Positions 1 through 9,814 of a DNA stretch of 64,000 bases are shown here, in pieces (within the stretch, counting starts at the first letter, position 1; each line of letters starts with the position of its first letter). The notes under the pieces are model-generated. The model did not search any database, had not been told where the DNA came from, and saw only the letters and a list, made by a program, of their open reading frames with translations. The position numbers and the translations under genes are program-made. This stretch comes from Megamerina dolium (lineage: Eukaryota > Arthropoda > Insecta > Diptera > Megamerinidae): positions 34,913,639-34,977,638 of the forward strand of contig OY978530.1 of the NCBI GenBank assembly GCA_963854835.1, read 5' to 3'.

Positions 1-335
1 ATAGCAAGTTAAAGATATTGAAAATTCTGAGGTAGTCGCTTTGAATGCTTGGTGTTGGTGTGGCAGTTTACCGATCATACCCAATATCTATCCCCTCCGT
101 ACCCTTGGATCATATGTTACTTATGCCAAATTTACACAAAATAGCTCAATATTTGATCAAGTTATAGTGCGAACAAGCCAGATGACAGACAGTCGGATGG
201 ACATCGTCAAATCGAAAATTTATGCGGCGCTGATCAGGAATATATTTACTTTTTTAAATCTCCGGAATTTCCTTTCAGTGGTTACAAACATCTGATCGAA
301 AGGAATATACCGTGCATATCCTCATGAAGGGTATA
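1..335 (-). mobile_element. INE-1/DINE-1-like repeat, 5' part, cut by window edge
   Basis: Read on the minus strand this segment matches the first third of the full-length repeat at 9815-10764: a start resembling TATACCC at 329-335, a short imperfect hairpin, the block ATATTCCTGATCAGC, the CGATTTGACGATGTCC block, and the stretch spelling ATGATCCAAGGGTACGGAGG. These blocks recall the Drosophila INE-1/DINE-1 layout (from memory, not searched). It stops at the window edge, so its 3' end is unseen. It is non-coding. Confidence 0.7.
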
Positions 336-337
336 CT

Positions 338-603
338 AAATTTGTGGCACTTGTAAGCCCCGAGGATTCTTTTTCCGAGCATCTCTCCAGTACTGTAGTG
401 TGTCTTAAATTTTAGACAGTTTTAGAATGAACCTACATATTTTAGCCGGTTCCGAACCGCAAAACCCTTGTGACATCACTTTTTCAGAGCTTTGTTACAG
501 AGTTCTTTTAGAAGCTTTTCTATGGAAAATTGTTACTCCCGGAAGAATTGCCAATTGCCGACAGATGGGTACCATTCGAAAGATAAATCCTTTCGAAATT
601 AAG
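338..603 (-). mobile_element. tRNA-derived SINE copy 1 (5'-truncated)
   Basis: Minus-strand copy of the roughly 340-bp SINE family. The 3' end (TGTGGCAC read on the plus strand) lies at about 342. The body includes the TTAGCCGGTTCCGAAC and TTGTGACATCACTTTTT landmarks. The tRNA-like head with the A and B boxes is missing. It is more diverged than copies 4 and 5. It directly abuts the INE-1-like repeat and no target duplication is evident. Confidence 0.8.
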
Positions 604-958
604 TGCTTCTTCTTTCCACAGCTCAGCACTTTTATTTACATTTTTTTGCAAGATTAAATATTGATATACGCCTCTCATCCAATAAGAGTAATACACCAAT
701 GCATCACTCAATGTATGAGATTAACTATGGTTTACCAATTTTTGATAAATGTTCCAAAACGTCACTGACGTGTATTAAAGAACCCTACAATACAGCAATC
801 AGACGAAGTCTCAGAACATTCAGAACAACCCAGACGAAAGCATACTTGCAAAAGAGGTTTCACTACAATTGAATATCGCATACAACTCACTAGATGCCGT
901 CAAAGTTATAAGTTGTACTACAATAATTCCAATACAATACACATAAAATATTTTTTGT
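604..958. other. Unassigned spacer
   Basis: AT-rich sequence between SINE copy 1 and the Tc1/mariner element. One short plus-strand open frame has no motif I recognise. It could be a 3' retroelement remnant, but I cannot support that. Confidence 0.3.
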
Positions 959-2125
959 CATGATATTTCTTTTTTATTATAAAGTTTGAACGTTGACATT
1001 ATGTGTGAAATACTACATCATTTAAATGACCACCACGCGAATTGTTGCAAGCATCGATTCTTTTTAGGTAATTTTCGACCACTTTTTGACACATATTTGG
1101 CGGTACCTCAGCCATAACGTGACGAATGTTGGTTTTTAGGTGCTCAAGGGTTAAAGGTTTATCTGCATAAACACGGTCTTTCGCGTAGCCCCACAAAAAA
1201 AAGTCAAGCGGTGTCAAATCGCATGATCTTGGTGGCCACTTGATATCGCCACGACGAGAAATTACGCGGCCAGAAAATTTCTCTTGCAATAAAGCCATAT
1301 TCGCTCGAGTTGTGTGGCATGTGGCACCGTCTTGTTGAAACCACATATTCTCTAAGTCGTATTCTTCTATAGCAGGCAAAAAAAGTCGGTTATCATATGA
1401 CCATAACGCTCCGAATTGACGGTGACAGTCGTTCCATCGTCGTTTTCGAAGAAGTAAGGTCCAATCACACCTCCGGACCAAAGAGCGCACCAAGCAGTGA
1501 CTTTTTGTGGATGTAGTGACCTCTCTTCAATTACTTGAGGATTCTCAGAACCCCAAATACGACAATTTTGTTTGTTAACATACCCACCGAGTGAGAAATG
1601 TGCTTCGTCGCTGAAGAAAATTTTGTTCGAAAAATCGCCGTCCACCGCCAGTTGTTCAAGCACCCATTCGACGTATCTACGACGTTGTGAATGGTCAGCT
1701 GGCTTCAGTTGTTGTGTGAGCTGGATTTTATATGGATGTAGGTGTAGATCCAAATGCAAAATACGCCATAATGTGCCGTAAGACAGTCCTAATTCCTGAG
1801 AACGACGAGGAATCGACACATTCGGGTCTTCGGCAACACTTTCACTTACAGCAGCGATATTTTCAGTGGCACGAGCGAAACGATGATGTACAGGCCTTAC
1901 AATATCTGTAACCGATCCAGTCTCTTCATATTTCTTCACAATTTTGCCAATTGCTTGCGTAGTTGGACGATTATGTAAACCATAATCTCCTCTTAAAGCA
2001 CGATATGTGGCTGTGGCAGAATCACCATTTTTGTAGTAGGTTTTTACAATTTTAATGCGTTGTGCGATAGTTAAGCGACCCATTTTCGCAAATGTCAGAC
2101 TTTAAACTGAAAAAGAAAGAAATTG
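959..2125 (-). mobile_element. Tc1/mariner-superfamily DNA transposon, nearly complete
   Basis: A minus-strand transposase is bracketed by imperfect inverted ends. Positions 961-1000 and the reverse complement of 2091-2125 share the pattern ATTTCTTT, then AAAGT, then TGACATT, separated by short indels. The overall length, about 1.17 kb, is normal for the superfamily. A TA microsatellite lies about 70 bp beyond the right end. The exact ends and a TA target duplication are not resolved by eye. A related fragment lies at 6750-7230. Confidence 0.7.
999..2083 (-). pseudogene. Tc1/mariner-superfamily DDD transposase, one frameshift
   Basis: Cut-and-paste transposase acting on its own terminal repeats. 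From the start at 2083 the first frame carries an N-terminal helix-turn-helix region and the first catalytic Asp in FSDEAHF, and runs to 1367. The second frame (to 999) carries QQDGATCH with the second Asp and WPPRSCDLTPLDFFLWG with the third. I count 36 residues between the second and third Asp, more than the 34 of classical mariner. The two frames meet at a run of seven A at 1378-1384, where a one-base indel breaks an otherwise continuous frame of about 360 codons. Most residues around the motifs look conserved, so the break may be recent or a sequencing error. Confidence 0.8.
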
Positions 2126-2196
2126 TTTTTACAACTCAGTTTGACAGATGTTGAATTCTAGCCCTATACTTTTGAAACCGCGAAAAGGATAACCAT

Positions 2197-2446
<250 letters not shown>

Positions 2447-2539
2447 GCTGCTTGAACACTTGTAGTATTAGAACTACTAACTTTGGGTATAGTTGATTAA
2501 GAATCTTTGTTAACCGTTTGGGAATTGCTTTCTACGGAA

Positions 2540-3242
2540 ATTTGGTGTTGTGTATTTCTTCGGAAACCTATGGTTTGGTTCCTTATTTTTTGCAACGCTG
2601 TGGCAACCACGCATCCTCTATAACTTGCTGGATGCGCCTCGCCGCAATTGCAACATTTTGGATGTTGTGTGGCTTGTTTATCACATTCTATTGAACTATG
2701 TTTACCACCGCATTTAACACATCTTGGTGGTATGTTGCAGTATTTTTTAGTGTGGCCGAAAGATTGGCATAATTTACACTGCGGTATTAAATTATATATC
2801 TTTCTCGGCTCAACATAGACATGGACGACCGAATTTAAAATTGTTTTAATTTCATATATTTTTTTATGTCATTTGAACTACCGAAAGTTGGAAGGAACAT
2901 ATCTTATGGTTCCTTCGTTTTTCATTTAAGTTTTTTAGTTGTATTAAGGGCTTCAAATCCTTGTTCTTGTAAGTCCAAAACTTACATCATTCGTGCGATG
3001 TTCAGTTAATAGTTAATTTTACTGTATAAGAATTGTATTCACATTCACCAGTCACCTTAGTGGTGGTGGACGAGGGATTTTCTTATCTTATCTGAATTTT
3101 CAGATTTATTTGCAATTTTAATTGAAATTGAATTGCTTTACTCAGGAGAAGATTCAGCTTTTCGTTTTTTATTTGGTCTTTTTTTCAAAATCCAGTTTGT
3201 TTCATGTGCAAGCTCTTCTTCATCAGTTTGATAGCATATACT
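2540..3242 (-). pseudogene. Jockey-type LINE ORF1 (gag-like), C-terminal part
   Basis: Degenerate minus-strand coding sequence. Translation of about 2870-2590 gives three CCHC zinc knuckles in a row (CKLCQSFGHTKKYC, then CVKCGGKHSSIEC, then CCNCGEAHPASYRGC), the signature of Jockey-group ORF1 proteins that bind the element RNA. Near 3230-3150 a charged segment containing EEELAHETNWILKKRP also fits ORF1. Several stops and frame changes separate these parts. The mariner at 3243-4663 separates it from the probable N-terminal part at 4665-4986. Confidence 0.65.
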
Positions 3243-3374
3243 AAGTGCGACAATTATGTATTAAGACTGCCTCTAGAAAACACAATTAAAACACTATATC
3301 TGCTAATTTTTCGGTATATTTACTCGAAATATTCTCCTCCGATTCAATACACTTGTTACATCGATTTAATAGTG

Positions 3375-3586
3375 ATTCAAACGAGTGTTCCAGCTCATTT
3401 TCCGGAATTGTCTCCAGTGCCCTCGTCGAAGCCCGTTATATGGTCTGAATGTCATCAAAAAAGCATCCTTTCAACTTCAATTTCAGTTTTGGGAACAAAA
3501 AGAAGTCGCACGGTGCCAAATCAGGTGAATACGGCGGGTGATTCAACACAGAGACCTGATTCCGAGTCAAAAATTGAGGAACAATG
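3375..3586. repeat. 212-bp direct duplication, copy 1
   Basis: Matches 3890-4101 base for base over 212 positions with two differences that I can see. It encodes, on the minus strand, the segment with PPYSPDLAP. The near identity implies a recent duplication. Confidence 0.9.
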
Positions 3587-3889
3587 AGTTCTGTGTGACT
3601 CGGTTCATTATTGTGCAACCAAGTTTTTGGATCACGGTATTCTGGTCGAACACGACGGATACTGGACATCAAACGCTTCAAAACTTCGAGGTAACATGCG
3701 AAAGTAACTGTTTGACCAGTTGGAACAAATTCTTTGTGGATAATTCCTTTGCTATCGAAGAATGTGATGAGCATTGTTTTGATTTTTGATGGAACTTTTC
3801 GTGATTTTTTGTCTTGTGGTGAGTTTTTTGATTTCTATTCCGCACTTTGACGCTTGGTTTCTGGATCGTATTGGAAACACCATGTTTCC

Positions 3890-4101
3890 ATTCAAACGAG
3901 TGTTCCAGCTCATTTTCCAGAATTGTCTCCAGTGCCCTCGTCGAAGCCCGTTATATGGTCTGAATGTCATCAAAAAAGCATCCTTTCAACTTCAATTTCA
4001 GTTTTGGGAACAAAAAGAAGTCGCACGGTGCCAAATCAGGTGAATACGGCGGGTGATTCAACACAGAGACCTGATTCCGAGTCAAAAATTGACGAACAAT
4101 G
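3890..4101. repeat. 212-bp direct duplication, copy 2
   Basis: Second copy of 3375-3586, offset by 515 bp. Its right edge lies about 30 bp from a 14-bp inverted repeat (4130-4143 and 4162-4175). Confidence 0.9.
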
Positions 4102-4129
4102 TGTTCAGGAAGTTTAGATCAATTGCTGC

Positions 4130-4175
4130 AGCTGCAACCATGTCTCTAAAATGACATGGTTACATGGTTGCAGCT
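4130..4175. repeat. Fold-back hairpin at mariner breakpoint
   Basis: AGCTGCAACCATGT at 4130-4143 is the exact reverse complement of 4162-4175, with an 18-nt loop. It lies where the transposase N-terminal part leaves its normal order, as expected from template switching. Confidence 0.85.
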
Positions 4176-4664
4176 CGTGAAGAATGAGTCGAATAGTTTC
4201 TCTGTTGATGTTTAAGGCCTCTTCCATCATTTTCACTGAAGCATTGCGGTCTTCTGGAATAAAATCACGAACTTTCTGGATCGCTTCAGGCGTCCGCACT
4301 GAAATTGGCCTTCCTTCTTTTATTTCATCTTCCAGCGTTTATGCCATATAAAGAATATTTGATCTTGATAAACAAGCATCGCCATACGCTTGTTGCATCA
4401 TTCCGAATGTTTCTAATGTACTTTTACCAATTTTTGCGTGGGATTTAATGACCACTCTTTGCTCCATGTTAAAATTTCAACATCAAACGAACATGTGTTT
4501 TGTAAAATGAATGTCAATAAACATTAAATGTCAACCAAATGCCTTGAAATGTTGACAGCTAGTAGAGGATGGTTGAAGATTCAAAATGCATGTGCTCACA
4601 CATGGATGGCGCACTTGGTTGCTGAGATATGGTTCTAGTCTTAATACATAATTGTCGCACCTTG

Positions 4665-4986
4665 AATTTTAAGTGTTCTTAACGTCAATAACATAATTTC
4701 CTTTCGTTTTATTTGTGGCTTTTAGCCTATGCTCAGGTGCATTTTCAGTTTTCTCCATATGTTCGAATTTTAGTTTGAGGTTTTCATCTTTGAGCCCACT
4801 AACTTCTTTCTTAAGACCATTACATAATGTTTCTAATTCATTTATTCGATCGCTAATTGAGTTTTGAATATTATCTCCAGCATTTGAATTGTTTTGTTTC
4901 TGAACAACGCCACCTGTTGGCACGTGAACTAAATTATCCTCGACGTCATTACCGTCCCGTGGCGGTGGTGATCGCTGAACTGGCAT
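4665..4986 (-). pseudogene. Probable LINE ORF1 N-terminal part with coiled coil
   Basis: Open frame of 105 codons starting at 4986 (MPVQRSPPPRDG). Residues about 45-80 look like a coiled coil (INELETLCNGLKKEVSGLK). It ends where the mariner begins. Sequence past the mariner resumes with ORF1-like residues, so it is probably the N-terminal half of the Jockey-type ORF1. I do not recognise it independently. Confidence 0.45.
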
Positions 4987-5439
4987 TTACCAGTATTTTT
5001 TGCAGAGTGGCAACTCAAAACTTGGCAGCACTGCTGCATACCATCTGTTTGCTAAATGACAATTATTCTTCTCTCGTTTGTTTTCTTTTAATATTCACTA
5101 GTTGTTTTGTTTGTTTGTTGTTTTTTTTTTCGTAATATTTATCTTAAGTTTGTTGTTGCTTCACTTAGCAAATTTATTTAATAGTTTTGTTTAAGTTTAA
5201 TTGTGCCCGTAGATAGGATCAGGAAGCAGCAAATACCTTAAAGGACTCACTACAGACCCAACTTTCCAGTAAGGTGCCAATATAAAATTATAAGCACGAT
5301 TTGATTTACTTATTTGTAGATTTTTCAAGAGCACAAAATAATCATATCTTCGTCAATTTTGCTCCGATTAACTTGAAATTTAAACATAACATTCTATGCA
5401 TATTAGAAAAAAAAAATCGAAAAAAAAAATTTAAAAACC
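4987..5439. other. Unassigned AT-rich region, possible LINE 5' leader
   Basis: Lies upstream of the minus-strand ORF1 and could be its leader. A T-rich run covers 5105-5135. No motif or coding signal seen. Confidence 0.3.
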
Positions 5440-6160
5440 CTATTCCTCCCTTAAAGAACAAACTTTACCAACCCAAGTTAAAAGACCATATTCAGCTTAC
5501 TATTAACAATTGTGAAAAATTCCAACAAATTAAATACATATGATCGAAATCAAATTAAGCCAAAATTTAACTCTACAGAACTCCAATAACAAAAAAAAAA
5601 TGCACTTCGTAACCGTAATTAGCAAAGTTTCCAAGTTTGGAACAGCATATAACATTAAAAAATAAAAAATTAATATGTGGCACTTATAAGCCCCGAAGGG
5701 CTCTTTCGCCGAGCTTTTCTTCCATTACTGTTGTGCGTGTTCAATTTTGGACAGCGTTAGAAGGGACATGCTTATATTTTAGCCGGTTCCGAATGACAGA
5801 ACCAAGAAGAGGGAAGAATTGGCAATTACTTGCCAACAGGTGGGTACCGTTCGAAAAAAAAAATTGTCGATATTAAATTTGTTATGCTTCAGCCTGGGAT
5901 AGAACCCACGACCTACAGATCAGAATGCCAACACACTCACCACTGAGCTCTAACATTACCGACAGAAATTGAATAGCAAAAAAAGATGTATCTATAGAAC
6001 ACTTCACAAAGTTCGGTAAACTAAACAAAATTATTAGGTATAATGAATTTAGATCCCAACAAATATTGGCCTATCTCAACACTAAACAAGTTGACTCATT
6101 TTTCACAACAACAAATTCACATACTTGTAACGCAGACATAGAGCGATTGCACTCGTTTCG
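5440..6160 (+). pseudogene. Ty3/gypsy integrase remnant split by a SINE
   Basis: Two plus-strand pieces of a gypsy-type integrase. 5440-5645 resembles the end of the zinc-binding domain and the start of the catalytic core (LTINNCEKFQQIKY, with the expected zinc cysteines lost). 6010-6160 resembles the later core, with NSHTCNADIERLHSF around the catalytic Glu. SINE copy 2 lies between them. Frames are broken by stops and indels. The fragment is closest by eye to the integrase of the element at 39.7-43.9 kb. Confidence 0.7.
5658..5950 (-). mobile_element. tRNA-derived SINE copy 2, with target duplication
   Basis: Minus-strand copy flanked by TAACATTA at 5650-5657 and 5951-5958. It keeps the tRNA-like head except its first few bases, and has an internal deletion that removes the TGTGACATCAC part of the body. 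An A-rich tail lies at 5658-5672. It interrupts a gypsy integrase remnant, so it is younger than that element. Confidence 0.85.
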
Positions 6161-6179
6161 TTTACCACATGGTACTTCG

Positions 6180-6568
6180 GTATTTCAAATCATCGTCGGA
6201 CTCCTCAATGTCAGTGTTGTGATCACTATGAACGCTTTCACAATCACTCTCCTGATGTAATTCATTTTCGTCATAATCCAAGTCATCGTCGTCTGAAATT
6301 TCTTCCAACCATGGAGCAAGTTTTTAATTATCTTTAACACAACGAAGGCGTTTACGTTCCATTTCAAAATATATTCAATATTATGGTATAAAATAGCCCA
6401 ATATGCCCGATATAAATACCAAATTGAGCATTAAAAACAATTTTCTTTTTTGAAGATGAAGAAAGCACCTACGGTGTTTCTTTTCTATGTGCAGTGAGCT
6501 TAGAAAATAAAAATCTCATCGATATAAAAATTGTGTGAGCAAAATGTGCATAGCGCCCTTCTCCAGGG
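6180..6568 (-). mobile_element. piggyBac-like 5' end with acidic N-terminal coding part
   Basis: On the minus strand, TTAA (6569-6572) is followed at once by CCCTGGAGAAGGGCGC, matching the piggyBac habit of a CCC-start terminal repeat next to a TTAA target. About 200 bp on, a start near 6366 (MERKRLRCVKDN) opens a short frame rich in Asp and Glu (EEISDDDDLDYDEN), typical of piggyBac N-termini, with one stop inside. It breaks off at about 6180 against the gypsy remnant. Confidence 0.55.
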
Positions 6569-6749
6569 TTAAATTATGTCCTACAAAAAGCCGGGGAATT
6601 ATCTCAAGCTTTTAAACCTCCAACAACGTAGGAAATACTTCGCCGAAAGAAATAATATTAACAAAGTATTTAGCATAAAAAACCATACATATTTAAAGTG
6701 TAGATTAGCATAGTAAGGATAACTCAACTTACACGAAATGAGCATAACA

Positions 6750-7230
6750 TGCCCATTATTTCAAATAGCTCTCATACAAAGTCGTGGAGTTTTTAAAAAC
6801 TTTAAACGTCCATAACTTAACTTTTTGCTCAGTGTGAAGTACAATCGATATAATGATGGTTTTAATATAAATGCACGTAGCACCCTCTTGTTGAAACCAG
6901 ATGTTGTACAGATCAACGTCTCCCAATTTCTTCCATAAAAAGATGGTTATCATCGATCTATACCGCTTTCCATTGTTAGAGACGGTGTCACCAGCTTCAT
7001 TTTGGAAGAAGTGCTGACCGATGATTTCACCTGACCAAAACCACACCACTTTAGGTGAATGTAATGATTGTTCGTGAATAATTTTTGAATTTCCCTCGCA
7101 ACAGAATTGACACTTGTGTTTATTCACCGAATCACTGAGTTTAAAATGAGGCTTATCCGAGATGATTTTCTTAAATAAATTGACGTATTTTCTTTGCCAA
7201 TTAAATATAGAATAATATTTTGCCCAAAGT
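6750..7230 (-). pseudogene. Tc1/mariner-superfamily transposase fragment
   Basis: Degenerate relative of the transposase at 999-2083. Shared positions include HEQSLHSPKV, GEIIGQHFFQNE, and IWFQQEGATC, where the catalytic Asp is now Glu. Only the middle of the protein and perhaps part of the C-terminus remain. Confidence 0.7.
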
Positions 7231-7234
7231 CAGA

Positions 7235-7935
7235 CATTTACACATTGGAATTGTTTTATTTGTATAAAATATATGGATTTATAACCGACGTATGTAAAGG
7301 CAACTTTATGAAGCCAACGAATAGTTTTACGTAGTGGACTAAAGTAACTTGCCATTTGATCAGCTATGCCTATACCTAGATCTAGAGAAGAATTGAAATA
7401 CTTTAAAGAAAATACACACAATTTGTAAAGTGTCAACAACCTTGTTTGCATTTATTGTAATCTAATATTATATCCGGTTTGAAGATAGTTTGACCAAGTC
7501 TATTCTTTTTCCCTGAGGGCACAAGTCCTCCAATATTTGCAGTTTCGAAAGTAACACATCCCATTTTTTCAGATTTCTAGTCAAATTAGCCAAACCTCTC
7601 CTGTTCTTTCCTAATGTTTCCTGTAGATTCGTTTTTCTATTTAGGCAAGCATTAGCCAATTCAATAGAGGTATAATAATTGTCTACTGTGAGGGTTCGGT
7701 TCTCTCCAAAATAACTTTCCATCAGGTAAAGGCAAATATTTGTTGAAAGAAAAATACCTGTCGTTGTATCTGATTCCGGTGTATGATTTCAAATTATTAC
7801 CATATCGCCATACTTATGTGCTTTACCAGGAAAATATCGTCGGAATCTTAAGGGTCCATGGAAAGGAATCATGTCTTCATTTACAGGTCCCAATTGATTC
7901 CTGAAAAATTTTTTAAATTTTAAAAGAGTTATACT
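7235..7935 (-). pseudogene. piggyBac-like transposase, core and C-terminal pieces
   Basis: Minus-strand remnant of a TTAA-specific DDE transposase. At about 7900-7790 NEDMIPFHGPLRFRRYFPGK resembles the region around an early catalytic Asp. At 7722-7600 GENRTLTVDNYYTSIELA contains the TVDN motif with a catalytic Asp. At about 7400-7290 ADQMASYFSPLRKTIRW marks the C-terminal domain. Deletions join these pieces. It is not colinear with the piggyBac end at 6180-6568, so that is either another copy or a rearranged part. Confidence 0.75.
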
Positions 7936-7939
7936 TAAG

Positions 7940-8664
7940 CAATGCACCAGCTCATAAGCAGAATATGGTTGGACGAAAGCATGCCCGATGATTGGATTCT
8001 TAGTGTTCTCTACTCCATAAATAGGAAAGGAGATCAAACAATTTGCGCGATCTACCGTGGCATAAGTCTCCTGAGCATCGCATACAAGGTCTCATCGTGC
8101 GTATTGTATGAGAGATTGAAGCCTATGCTCAGCAACCTGATTGGACCTTATCAGTGTGACTTCAGACCGAATAAATCCACCATCGATCAAATTTTCACAC
8201 TGCGCCAAATCCTGGAGAAGACCCAAGACGAATAGATCAACATACACCACCTATTTGCTGATTATAAAGCCGCTTTCGACAATTCGATAAGAGATTACCT
8301 CTACACAACTATGTTTGCATTTGGTATAACGCAAAACTCATTCGATTTTGCAGAGTGACACTGCTTAAGTCTCGTTGTGCAGTGAAAATTGGGAAGGACC
8401 TCTCCCCTCCGTTCAATACCGTACGAGGTTACAGACAAGGTGATTCGTTATCGTGTACTTCTTCAACCTCATTATGGAGAAAGTCATACGAGCTGCTGAT
8501 TTACGACATTATGGTACTATCTTCAACAAAAGTGTCATGCTCCTGGCGTATGCCTACGATATTGACATAATCGGTATCAACTCGCGAGCGGTCAGTGCAG
8601 CATTCTCTGAGAGTCACGTCGAATGGGTCTTACGGTGAACGAAGGCAAGACGAAGTACCTACCT
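7940..8664 (+). pseudogene. RTE LINE reverse transcriptase fragment (copy F)
   Basis: Truncated at both ends; equivalent to about 22283-23008 of RTE copy B. It keeps the RT region from MHQLISRIW to the AYAYDI motif (YADD in other copies, so one catalytic Asp is changed). It is more diverged than copies A, B and E, with several indels. Confidence 0.85.
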
Positions 8665-8697
8665 TACCAATTCAGAGAAGTCCATATGCACACGTAA

Positions 8698-9650
8698 ATG
8701 GTCAAAACAATCGATGAAGCATTGAATGAAAATGACTCAGTACCAGAGGTATGCATTGCTGAGCTTGAACGAAGAACTGTAGAAGAAGCTTTAAGCAGCG
8801 ATGATTTAAAGATGAGGCTTATTGCAATCCACGAAGAAATCGAAGCACTTCATAAAAACAACACCTGCATTCTTCTTCCTCGTACTTCGAAGATATACAT
8901 AATTTCAAATAGATGGGTAGAAAACAAGAAACTTAAAGATTTTCAGAGTACATATTTATGCACTCTGTTAGATGTTAGGTGTTAGGTGTTAGAGAGATTC
9001 AGTCATGTTGAATGTGTTCCAGTTACCACTTCCGCAGAACCTAGTACCAAATTTTCAAAAGCGGAGAACGAGCGACAATCCAAGAGATTTCCATACCGAG
9101 AGGCAATTGGTTCATTTATGTATTTAGTGATTTCAATGCGACCTGATATTGCATACGTTGTTGGCGTTCTAAATAAGTTCATGGAATATCCTACTGATAT
9201 ACATTGGAATGGCATAAAATGAATTTTCAAATATTTGAAATTAACGGAAGCACGAGATATTACGTATAACATCGGCTCGAAAGATACTGGAAATGTATTG
9301 CGACTCAGACTGGGGTGGTGATCTTGACACTCGACGTAGCACGACAGGTTGGTTAGCATTATTGAATAGCAGTCCTATTGGACGGAGTTCACGAAAACAG
9401 ATTGTTACAGCAACTTCGTCAACAGAAGCTGAAGTTTTAGTTATTTAGTTCAACAAAATCTATTGTATGGATACGAAAATTATTGTCAGACTTAGGTTAC
9501 AAGCAAATGGCACCAATGTTGATTAAGTGCGATAATCAAAGAGCAATCACTATTGTTAAAAGTCCAGAGTCATCGAAGAGAACTAAACATATAGACACAC
9601 AGTACTTCTACACCATGACATGCAAAGAGAACGTAAAATAGATTTTTAAT
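8698..9650 (+). pseudogene. Ty1/copia pol remnant (RT start and RNase H)
   Basis: Plus-strand fragment. 8698-8940 resembles the start of copia reverse transcriptase (LIAIHEEIEALHKNNTC, then ISNRWV). The RT core is deleted. 9010-9650 resembles the later part: RPDIAYVVGVLNKF, then SDWGGDLDTRRSTTGW of RNase H, then STEAEV and RTKHIDTQYF near the pol end. Several frame changes. No LTRs seen. Confidence 0.8.
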
Positions 9651-9814
9651 AGATTGGTGAATCAGTTGTAGTTCTAATTTCTCCGTGAACACGTGCAGTT
9701 TAAGTCAGTTTATTAGTTGGATCTGTGAATAAATTTGGAAATGTACAGATTGCTTCATATGTTTTAGTTCCGAGTTCTATTTTGATAACTGATTGAGAAA
9801 TATGTTGCTACATT

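Larger units (their letters stand above)
3343..4467 (-). pseudogene. mariner DD34D transposase, scrambled
   Basis: Minus-strand transposase remnant. The start at 4467 leads into a helix-turn-helix region (ETIRLILHEELQP). The order is then abnormal: a copy of the C-terminal segment (4101-3890), a middle segment (about 3889-3590), and a second C-terminal copy (3586-3375). The catalytic Asp of PPYSPDLAPCDFFLFP is kept in both C-terminal copies, but the second catalytic position reads WLHNNEPSH with Asn instead of Asp. The DNA between the helix-turn-helix and the middle segment is lost. It cannot encode a working enzyme. Confidence 0.85.
3243..4663 (-). mobile_element. mariner element with terminal repeats, internally rearranged
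   Basis: Terminal inverted repeats are visible at 3243-3268 and 4637-4663. They share GTGCGACAATTATGTATT and differ by about one base. The element is 1.42 kb and carries a minus-strand mariner transposase remnant. Inside, 212 bp are duplicated and the N-terminal part is joined to the wrong coding segment at a fold-back junction. It sits in a Jockey-type ORF1. Confidence 0.85.
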
